Assembly (NCBI GenBank): GCA_947472645.1
Contig: CANJBQ010000002.1
Location: 1 to 64,000 of the forward strand
Source: Burkholderiaceae bacterium
GTDB taxonomy: Bacteria; Pseudomonadota; Gammaproteobacteria; Burkholderiales; Burkholderiaceae
DNA: 64,000 nucleotides
Direction: 5' to 3'
In this document: in pieces, positions 54,164 through 64,000 of the stretch
Numbering within the stretch: position 1 is the stretch's first letter
Layout of the letters: each line of letters starts with the position of its first letter
Notes under the pieces: model-generated
Database searches by the model: none
Seen by the model: only the letters and a program-made list of their open reading frames with translations
Told to the model about the DNA's origin: nothing
Translations under genes and position numbers: made by a program

Positions 54164-55370
54164 TTCTAGGCATTTTCCAAGGTAGCATCATTTGGACTAC
54201 AGATGAGGAAAAGCGTGGTACGTTGAGGGTCTCATGCATACAAAGGAGCTTACTCTCGCCCAGCCAATCTCCCTGAAGGATAGAACGGCTATAGAAGGGC
54301 GTATCTTCTAGATCTTGGACAACCTTTGGTTCTGTCTGATCTGACCGTAAGTTTCTTTTGATTCTCCACAAGGTCGGTGGTAAAGGATAACGTTTGCCAA
54401 TTTCAAAATTCTCAACTGAGCCGTCATGGCGAAATTTCAGCGCTAGTAAATTTTCAGTACCATTTTTTTCTCTGACATCATAAACTACCGCCGTACTTTG
54501 ATCTTTTAATAAAGCGCGCGCCCAATCCCACTCTTGAAAAGAGCGGTTGATGGGCTCATCTCCTTCATTTGAATCAAGATAGGCATGCCCTTGCCACTTT
54601 AGTTGAGGTTTGGAAAATTCCACTTCAATACGAGAGGTGGGGGCTAGAGGGCCCCACCGATGTTTGCCAAGTTGATCTAATGGGACTGAATAATTAAATA
54701 GTTGTTCTGGATGAACTCTTACCTTACCAATCACTCTTTGACCAAATGGCAGACTACGCTCTTGGATATTAATCTCTAAAGATTTTCCATTCCAATGTAA
54801 ATTACTAGGCCCAATTTTAAAGTTTGTAGTATCACGCTCTACGAAACGCTTCCCGCGCTCTGTCATCGTCCAGTATTTTTTATTGGGGCTATAAATAGCT
54901 ACATTAAGACAACAATACTGATTGGGATCTGCAGATTGATGTCGATTAGCCCATAAATAATAGGGAGAAAACACACTTCCAATAAAAGCAATGATCGTGA
55001 TGCCGTGCTGACCATCGTCACTGATACCATCTACGTACCACCATAAGTAACCGCCATAAGGAACTATCTGATCAAAGGCAGGCGTTCCATCAGGGTTGCG
55101 GCCGCCAATCTTCCTGATAGTGCTGCCATCGGAACTCCCGGACCGGGGTGAACGCTGCCCCCCGCTAGAAAAAGGTTCTTGATGTTGGAGATTGAGCTGG
55201 GGCGCTGGAATGAGCTCATCCAGCCATGGGTTGCCATGCCATAAAGAGCTCCCCCGGTTGCTGGGAATAATTGATGAAAATTTTGTGGAGTTGTGCGCAC
55301 CACCTTCCAGGTGCTTGGATCGATTTGAAAGCCACTCTTGCCAAGTAGTTGAAAGACTTTTTGTTGACAT
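54156..55370 (-). CDS. crtC: Carotenoid 1,2-hydratase
   Basis: The core (from about residue 89, GGRNPDGTPAFDQIVPYGGY) is a CrtC: WWYVDGISDDGQHGITIIAF, then FSPYYLWANR and PNQYCCLNVAIYSPNKKYW. It hydrates neurosporene/hydroxyneurosporene, leading to the spheroidene series. The reading frame's only ATG is 307 nt inside crtD (55064-55370). The extra N-terminal ~88 residues (SLSTTWQEWLSNRSKH...) do not look like CrtC. Between 55370 and the core, no ATG/GTG/TTG occurs; CTG (residue 50, about 55223) or ATT (residue 88, about 55107-55109) are possible non-canonical starts. The true start is unresolved. Confidence 0.85.
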   Translation of the reverse strand: MSTKSLSTTWQEWLSNRSKHLEGGAHNSTKFSSIIPSNRGSSLWHGNPWLDELIPAPQLNLQHQEPFSSGGQRSPRSGSSDGSTIRKIGGRNPDGTPAFDQIVPYGGYLWWYVDGISDDGQHGITIIAFIGSVFSPYYLWANRHQSADPNQYCCLNVAIYSPNKKYWTMTERGKRFVERDTTNFKIGPSNLHWNGKSLEINIQERSLPFGQRVIGKVRVHPEQLFNYSVPLDQLGKHRWGPLAPTSRIEVEFSKPQLKWQGHAYLDSNEGDEPINRSFQEWDWARALLKDQSTAVVYDVREKNGTENLLALKFRHDGSVENFEIGKRYPLPPTLWRIKRNLRSDQTEPKVVQDLEDTPFYSRSILQGDWLGESKLLCMHETLNVPRFSSSVVQMMLPWKMPRIT

Positions 55371-56551
55371 GACTCTATCTCCTTAGAAGATGGTGGTTGA
55401 TTGCCATTAGCAGGGGCATTAACGAGTAGTAATATTTTTTCGGTAGCTTCAGCAAGTTGTTCTGAATGGGTTCTACTTTGCGCACAGAGGTAAACAGTAG
55501 GTTTAGTCGGAAGTTGATTCTGTTCGAAAATATCCGTAAATTCAGACGCGTAGTTTTGATCAAAGAAAACATTATGATGACTCAGGTTAAATTGATTACT
55601 AGGTGCTTCAACTGACCAAGTGACAGCTGATAAGGAAGGTACCGTTGACATGGCTGGAAGAGCTGATTTTAATGCGTCTCCCAATAAACCATGTCGCAGA
55701 GCTGCAACATCACCATTAAAGATGACTGCATCTGCAGCGATGATTTCTCCAGTGGATAGTTCGATATGAGAGACAGTATCTCCAGACAGAACTATTCTTT
55801 TGACTTCAGAGTCGCAACATATATTAGCTCCTCTTGCTTGAGCTAATTGAGCGATTGTTTTAGGTAATTGCGTCATTCCGTTCTGAATGGACCATACTCC
55901 AGCCATTTCCACATGAGAAATTAACATCAGTGTGGCCGGTGCTAAAAATGGTGAAGAGCCGCAATAGGTGGCATATCTGCCAAATAGTTGTTGTAGTCGG
56001 GGATCTGGAAAATATTTACCTAGTGATTGCCAGAGGTTTTTAAATGGGCCAATTCCCATTAAGGTTTTTGTTCCTGATAGCCCTAATTGACTCATCATAC
56101 TTGGTAATGTAGGGCGACTGGCACGAATATAAGCAGACTCAAGAGAGTCATATACTTTTTTGCTGACACGACAAAATTCTAAAAATAAATCAGCTTGTTT
56201 TTTTCCAGAAAATTCTTCAATCGCTTTAGCGCTTAACTCTTGATCAGCAAAAAGATCGAGTTGCTCTTTCCCCCAAAAATGTCTAGCTAAGACAGGCAAT
56301 GGAGAGGTTGTAATTAATTGGCTGAAGTTCTCATCGCATTCACGAAAGAGTTCTTCAAAGACCCAGCGCATCGTGAAGACAGTAGGTCCAGAATCGACTA
56401 AAGAAGAACCTGCCAAAAGAGTTCTAATCTTGCCGCCGACCACACTCGCTTTTTCGATTAAGGTGACCTCATATCCTTGATGAGCAAGTTTCAAACAGGC
56501 GCACAGCCCTGCAATACCTCCTCCGATAATCACAATCTTTTTTTTAGCCAT
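55064..56551 (-). CDS. crtD: Methoxyneurosporene dehydrogenase (C-3,4 desaturase)
   Basis: 495 residues from the ATG at 56551, within the crtA stop region (8-nt overlap, ATGGCTAA); an ORF reading 41 codons earlier would add unconserved sequence inside crtA. MAKKKIVIIGGGIAGLCACL FAD loop, then VVGGKIRTL and LVDSGPTVFTMRWVFEELFR; C-terminal IKNLFLAGGSVHPGPGVPMA. CrtD-like by the VDSGPTVFTM region. Converts demethylspheroidene-type carotenoids. Overlaps crtC by 307 nt if crtC starts at the ATG. Confidence 0.92.
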   Translation of the reverse strand: MAKKKIVIIGGGIAGLCACLKLAHQGYEVTLIEKASVVGGKIRTLLAGSSLVDSGPTVFTMRWVFEELFRECDENFSQLITTSPLPVLARHFWGKEQLDLFADQELSAKAIEEFSGKKQADLFLEFCRVSKKVYDSLESAYIRASRPTLPSMMSQLGLSGTKTLMGIGPFKNLWQSLGKYFPDPRLQQLFGRYATYCGSSPFLAPATLMLISHVEMAGVWSIQNGMTQLPKTIAQLAQARGANICCDSEVKRIVLSGDTVSHIELSTGEIIAADAVIFNGDVAALRHGLLGDALKSALPAMSTVPSLSAVTWSVEAPSNQFNLSHHNVFFDQNYASEFTDIFEQNQLPTKPTVYLCAQSRTHSEQLAEATEKILLLVNAPANGNQPPSSKEIESCQQKVFQLLGKSGFQIDPSTWKVVRTTPQNFHQLFPATGGALYGMATHGWMSSFQRPSSISNIKNLFLAGGSVHPGPGVPMAALSGRLAAATLMERLPLIR

Positions 56552-57230
56552 ACTGTTTGCCTCGCCAAACACCTTGGGGATTGATTGGAATAAAGCGGGT
56601 AAACATCGATTCAGAAAAAAACTGTCCGCGATAGGCTGTTTGAATCGCTTCGAGATGGGCGCCACTGTGGGCATAGTTATCCATCGCAGCAGTTGATTCC
56701 CACATCGTAAAGGTTGCTTGGCGAAGGTATGGCGCTTCTCCTAAACCTGCCGCTAGGAGGCATCCTGGCGCTTGCTCTAGCGATGATTGTGCTGGAGGAG
56801 CTTTGCTCCAAAATGAAGATGCTTTGGAGAACTTAATGGAGGCACGTGTAATGCCTGCAATTGGACCAGTTAAAGGCGCTTGTTGCGTAACGTCAATGGT
56901 TTTTTTTGACCAAGATCCTTTTGAAGAATAGGCTTGTAGCATGACGGCAAAATATTCACTTGAGTGATCTTGATAGGCTTGTAGTATTGATGAATTTTCT
57001 AAGAAATCTTCTGCTTGCTCTTGAGTATCAAAGACACAAAAAAGTCCTTGTTTATTTAAGCTAGGATTTAAATCAAATCCGCCATGTTTGCCGCAACCAA
57101 GCACTTTAACAAATTGTAGCCCAGGGATATTTTTAAATGGTAATTGACCGATCACTAAGCGCGTAATCCCCCAGAGTAGTGAGTTTTTTTGGTAGTTCAC
57201 CAGACTCAGCACTCCAGTTTGTTGCATCAT
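56544..57230 (-). CDS. crtA: Spheroidene monooxygenase
   Basis: 228 residues. RLVIGQLPFKNIPGLQFVKVLGCG and FTMWESTAAMDNYAHSGAHLEA match CrtA, the haem-type enzyme that adds the 2-keto group to spheroidene, giving spheroidenone. This explains a reddish aerobic pigment. Co-transcribed with crtD and crtC; 9 nt after ppsR. Confidence 0.93.
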   Translation of the reverse strand: MMQQTGVLSLVNYQKNSLLWGITRLVIGQLPFKNIPGLQFVKVLGCGKHGGFDLNPSLNKQGLFCVFDTQEQAEDFLENSSILQAYQDHSSEYFAVMLQAYSSKGSWSKKTIDVTQQAPLTGPIAGITRASIKFSKASSFWSKAPPAQSSLEQAPGCLLAAGLGEAPYLRQATFTMWESTAAMDNYAHSGAHLEAIQTAYRGQFFSESMFTRFIPINPQGVWRGKQYG

Positions 57231-57239
57231 AAAATCGAA

Positions 57240-58661
57240 TTAGATGTCTTCGGATCCGTTAGGGTCGGTGATGCCGAAACGGCGCATTTTGATGTAGAGA
57301 CTCTGTCTGGATAAACCTAACATTTCTGAAGCTGAAACGCGATTATTCATCGTTAATTCTAGGGCAGACATAATGCACATTTTCTCAATCATATCGGTGG
57401 TCTCACTCACAATATCTTTGAGAGGAACACGGCCCACGAGTTCAGTGAGTTTGGTAGCTGTTTGTTTCAGGTCACTCGTTGCTTGGCTCCGTTGAGAAAG
57501 GCGTTGACCAATGTGGCGGATACTAAATCCTATATATGATTCGAGATCATTCACCACTTTGACTGCCGACACTTCGACTTCCATGCCGCTTGAATTGCCA
57601 TGTGGAACAATACTAGTAATGTAATGTTTAATCGAATTTTTATCTTTTAAGTTATTCAGTATGACTCGTAAATCGATACTAGATCTTCCGAGCCAGTTAT
57701 CAATTGGCTCATCGAGCAAATCAGCCGCTTTTTCAACTTGGGTCATTTCCAAGAAGGTCTGGTTACTCGTCATGATTTTTCCATCTAAATCGGTAATGAC
57801 GAAAGCATCTGTAGAGAATTGAATGGCATTTAATAAGCGCTTGCTATTAGGGTCTAGTTGAAAGTCTTCACGAATTTGTGATAGCGGCATGACATTAATC
57901 AGAAACACTGTTTGATTTTCTTCTCTTAAAAAATTCACAGTTATCTCGGCAAGCGTGCCATTTTTCACTAGCTTTACCCCAGCTCTTTTGGGGGTATTAA
58001 TGTTTCTTGAAGCGTTTAGTAATTCTTGTAATTGGGTGAAATCGTTCATATCTACAAATTCAGCCATCGAGCGGCCAATCATGCGACGACCCTTCTCTGC
58101 CATGAGTGTTTGTGCAATCGAATTTGCTTCAATGATTTTAAAAGTGCTCCCATCAATAATGACATGTGCATTAATGCTTAAATCGAATAGTTGACGGTAG
58201 CGCGCTTCAGCAAATCTCAGGCGCAAATAATCAGTTTCGATGGCCTGTTGAGCCTCGACTAAGCGCTGTTGAAGATTCGCTAAATTTCGAAGATCTCGAC
58301 CAATACCTAAGATTTTCTTATCTTTGGTCAGGTGTAGTACGGAGACCATTAAAGGGAGATCAGGATTGTTGGGTACAGAAAGATTAATTTGACGCCATTT
58401 TTGCGTATTTTCAGATTGAGCCGGTAACAACAAGGCCTCAATTTTTTTACGACTTTCTGGGGTTGAGCTTTCTATCCAGGATTTACCAATCAATTGTTTC
58501 AAATGACTAAATCCAGGCGTTTGTGTATTCAACACATTTTCAATAAGGCCATTTTGATCCATGACGAAAACAGTATCAGCTACATGACTCACTAAATCTG
58601 CTGCCATAGCGGAATCTATAGAGTCAATTGAAATTGACGTGTTATTGGATTGGGGGTTCAT
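57240..58661 (-). CDS. ppsR: Transcriptional repressor PpsR/CrtJ
   Basis: 473 residues. N-terminal PAS-like segment (25-130), a Q-linker helix (about 127-155), PAS1 (FDLSINAHVIIDGSTFKIIE), PAS2 (AFVITDLDGKIMTSNQTFLEM), and a C-terminal Fis-type HTH (VSASEMLGLSRQSLYIKMRRFG). A redox-active Cys in HTH of Rhodobacter CrtJ/PpsR: here the last helix region has Cys at IEKMCIMSALEL, which is near but not obviously the same. It should bind the TGT-N12-ACA boxes found at pucB, crtE, bchC and bchF. It is transcribed in front of crtA-crtD-crtC. Confidence 0.92.
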   Translation of the reverse strand: MNPQSNNTSISIDSIDSAMAADLVSHVADTVFVMDQNGLIENVLNTQTPGFSHLKQLIGKSWIESSTPESRKKIEALLLPAQSENTQKWRQINLSVPNNPDLPLMVSVLHLTKDKKILGIGRDLRNLANLQQRLVEAQQAIETDYLRLRFAEARYRQLFDLSINAHVIIDGSTFKIIEANSIAQTLMAEKGRRMIGRSMAEFVDMNDFTQLQELLNASRNINTPKRAGVKLVKNGTLAEITVNFLREENQTVFLINVMPLSQIREDFQLDPNSKRLLNAIQFSTDAFVITDLDGKIMTSNQTFLEMTQVEKAADLLDEPIDNWLGRSSIDLRVILNNLKDKNSIKHYITSIVPHGNSSGMEVEVSAVKVVNDLESYIGFSIRHIGQRLSQRSQATSDLKQTATKLTELVGRVPLKDIVSETTDMIEKMCIMSALELTMNNRVSASEMLGLSRQSLYIKMRRFGITDPNGSEDI

Positions 58662-58726
58662 CTAGAAGAAGTAGTGTAAATTTTCATAACTATTCATTGT
58701 AACGTTCTTTTGACGGGGTCTTCAAA

Positions 58727-59641
58727 CTAATTTAGCCCTAAGTTCTTTTTTTGTCCAACGATGATTTCTGCCTGTCTAATAGCATCATTGGCATCATAAG
58801 ATTTAATTTCGGCATGAATATCTTCAAACAGTTCTGGATGTGATGCATAAAGTGGGCCACCGACCATAAATGCGACATTGGGATTCATGGATCTTGACCT
58901 TAAGGAGGTGATAAGTTGGTTAACGCCAACGAGTTGTTCGCTATATCCAACGGATATCCCAATGACATCAAACCATTGAGAAAAAATTAAATTATTAATT
59001 TGGTCGACAGATAAGTTTGGCTCTCCCCAAACTCGCCATCCAGCTTTTCTGAAAAATTCCGCGACAATGAATAAGCCTAGGGTATGTTGGGACTTTGGTG
59101 CAGGGATCAATAATGCATTGAGGTTTTCTATAGGCAAACTATGCTTTAATTGAAAATCCTTGGTTAGATCATAGAGTATATGCTGTAAGCGCCACAAGCC
59201 AATAGTGACATCTGTGAAGCTGCAGATATCTTGCTCCCAAAGCTCACCAAGCTTTCTAGCTGTCATGGGGATTAAGTCGAGATAAATCGATTCGATAGAG
59301 ACTTGTTTATTCATTAGTTTCTTGATCAACTCCATGCATGTATCTTGAGTGCCATTTACGCATAGACCAACAAGTAGATCAATTTCTTGAGTATGAATTT
59401 TTCTCTGTCCTGTCGAAGCCAGAACCTCTAATGGAGAGTTAGCTTGATGACTTACCAAAAGTCTTGGAATAATTTCTTTATCAAGCATTTGGATCAAGAT
59501 ATCGACTGATCCTTGAGCAGTTGCATCGTTACTACTCTCGTTATCAAGACAGTTCTCATCTTGATTTAAGTTGGAGTTGGGGTTATGCATCATTACCTTT
59601 TCCAAATAAATGGATTTTATGTGTTCTAAAGGCTTAACCAT
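58727..59641 (-). CDS. ppaA: B12-binding antirepressor AerR/PpaA
   Basis: 304 residues. A helical part (1-180) and a cobalamin-binding domain: PAPKSQHTLGLFIVAEFFRK (the His that ligates B12), then GISVGYSEQLVGVNQLI and VAFMVGGPLY. The long start ATG 59641 has GGAG 6 nt upstream; a second ATG pair 48-51 nt later (59593, 59590) also has GGAAAAGG upstream, so a short form may also be made, as known for Rhodobacter AerR. AerR relieves CrtJ/PpsR repression by light/B12. It is divergent from bchF. Confidence 0.9.
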   Translation of the reverse strand: MVKPLEHIKSIYLEKVMMHNPNSNLNQDENCLDNESSNDATAQGSVDILIQMLDKEIIPRLLVSHQANSPLEVLASTGQRKIHTQEIDLLVGLCVNGTQDTCMELIKKLMNKQVSIESIYLDLIPMTARKLGELWEQDICSFTDVTIGLWRLQHILYDLTKDFQLKHSLPIENLNALLIPAPKSQHTLGLFIVAEFFRKAGWRVWGEPNLSVDQINNLIFSQWFDVIGISVGYSEQLVGVNQLITSLRSRSMNPNVAFMVGGPLYASHPELFEDIHAEIKSYDANDAIRQAEIIVGQKKNLGLN

Positions 59642-59689
59642 ACTCCGCTCCGTTAAATTGATAATTGGGGAAAATACCGTAAAGTTAAA

Positions 59690-59774
59690 TTTACGCTTAT
59701 TTTCAACTAGTGTCTAATTAATTTTACATAAATAAGGGAAAGCCCTATGTTGTGTAAATTATTTTAAGCGTAAA
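59690..59774. promoter_or_regulatory. aerR/bchF divergent control region: PpsR box and flanking inverted repeat
   Basis: A perfect TGT-N12-ACA (TGTCTAATTAATTTTACA) at 59711-59728. Flanking it, TTTACGCTTA (59690-59699) and its exact complement TAAGCGTAAA (59765-59774) lie symmetrically, about 50 nt from each start codon, so each gene may have one arm as its promoter or operator element. A second partial TGT-like site (TGTGTAAATTATTTTAAG, 59751-59768) overlaps the right arm. Confidence 0.6.
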
Positions 59775-59818
59775 CTTTAGTTGACAGTTGCGATGAATAA
59801 CACCAACAGGCATACATA

Positions 59819-63282
<3,464 letters not shown>

Positions 63283-63308
<26 letters not shown>

Positions 63309-64000
63309 TAGAACCCCTCTTAAATTTGTTCTTGTGACGATGGATACCCATCTCATGAGTGCAAGTGAGAAGGCGCATTACGCACTAAAGCGTGAGCTAC
63401 CAAACTTAGATTTTAAAATCCATGCAGCAGCAGGTTGGGCAACTGCACCTGAGAAGCTTGAAGAGTGTAAAAAAGATATTGCAGATGCAGACATTGTGGT
63501 GACCACTATGTTGTTTTTGGAAGATCATTTCAAGCCCATTTTGGAAGATTTAAAAGCGCGTCGAGATCACTGTGATGCGATGGTATGTGCTATGTCTGCC
63601 GCTGAAGTTGTTCCTTTGACAAAGATTGGTGATTTTGATATGAGTAAGCCAGCAAGCGGACCGCTTGCCTTACTCAAAAAAATGCGTGGTTCTAAAGAGA
63701 AAAAAACCACCGGTGGTGCAGCGCAAATGAAAATGTTGCGTCGTTTACCGAAGATTCTCAAATATATTCCAGGAACGGCTCAAGATGTCCGCGCGTATTT
63801 TTTAACCTTGCAATATTGGTTAGGTGGTTCTGAAGAGAACATGTACCATATGGTTCGGTTCCTGATCAATAAATATGCCAAAGGTCCAAGGGCGTCATTA
63901 AGAGATTCCAAGAGCAAAATTGTAGAGCCGGTGATGTATCCCGACTTAGGTGTTTATCACCCCAGAATGAAGGGTCGTATTGGTGAAGAGTTAAGTCTAG
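63283..64000 (+). CDS. bchH: Magnesium chelatase subunit H (partial, runs off window)
   Basis: 239 residues visible, starting inside bchB (ATG 63283). [59 protein letters not shown] and [20 protein letters not shown] match BchH/ChlH N-terminal sequences. The porphyrin-binding catalytic subunit; its partners BchI and BchD are at 37.5-40.4 kb. Continues past position 64000, as in bchFNBHLM operons. Confidence 0.93.

Overview
The window is a low-GC chromosomal segment of an aerobic betaproteobacterium that carries most of a photosynthesis gene cluster (PGC). The layout and gene families fit a Polynucleobacter-like freshwater member of the Burkholderiaceae: NnrU, Bug/TctC binding proteins, hemC/hemE, type 2 reaction centre genes, LH1 and LH2. 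The genus is an inference from base composition and gene families; the window contains no rRNA or other marker that would prove it.

Positions 1-12.7 kb are accessory. A truncated IS3-type OrfA lies at the left edge, followed by an orphan membrane protein, an MBOAT acyltransferase/SGNH hydrolase pair and a secreted hydrolase. Next comes a denitrification island: a NirK-cytochrome c fusion lipoprotein, a NirV-like SUMF1 protein, and an FNR/Dnr-type box between the divergent genes. An MFS carrier follows, then a light/oxidative-stress set (DCC thioredoxin-like protein, SDR, DUF2256, FeS-type photolyase, TIGR03643). Two near-identical palindromes sit in its two divergent intergenic regions.

Positions 12.9-23.4 kb hold carboxylate metabolism: a Bug binding protein with a mandelate-racemase-like enolase; the oxalate pathway (frc, oxc); a stand-alone formyl-THF hydrolase/formyltransferase-like protein; and a tctCBA-type tripartite tricarboxylate transporter.

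From 23.5 kb the photosynthesis genes begin. A cyanobacterial-type light-dependent protochlorophyllide reductase (LPOR) is start/stop coupled to an ABC exporter. Then come nnrU, LH2 genes (pucBA, pucC) with small membrane ORFs, hemC-hemE, an NDH-2, bchI-bchD, crtE-crtF, bchCXYZ, and pufB-(small ORF)-pufA-pufL-pufM-pufC. After a strong terminator follow crtI-crtB, and on the minus strand crtC-crtD-crtA, ppsR and aerR/ppaA. Diverging from these is bchF-bchN-bchB-bchH, with bchH running off the right edge.

Together these encode BChl a synthesis from uroporphyrinogen and Mg-chelation through chlorophyllide reduction, with both the light-dependent (LPOR) and part of the dark (BchNB) protochlorophyllide reductase. 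They also encode spheroidene/spheroidenone-type carotenoids, LH1, LH2 and a reaction centre with a tetrahaem cytochrome. TGT-N12-ACA boxes of the PpsR/CrtJ type occur before pucB, crtE, bchC and bchF, in three cases as tandem pairs 7-8 bp apart, matching the ppsR and aerR genes in the same cluster. The most unusual items are LPOR coupled to an ABC exporter beside DPOR genes, a single-span small gene inserted between pufB and pufA, two further unannotated small membrane ORFs, the paired palindromes in the photolyase regulon, and the long crtD/crtC overlap.
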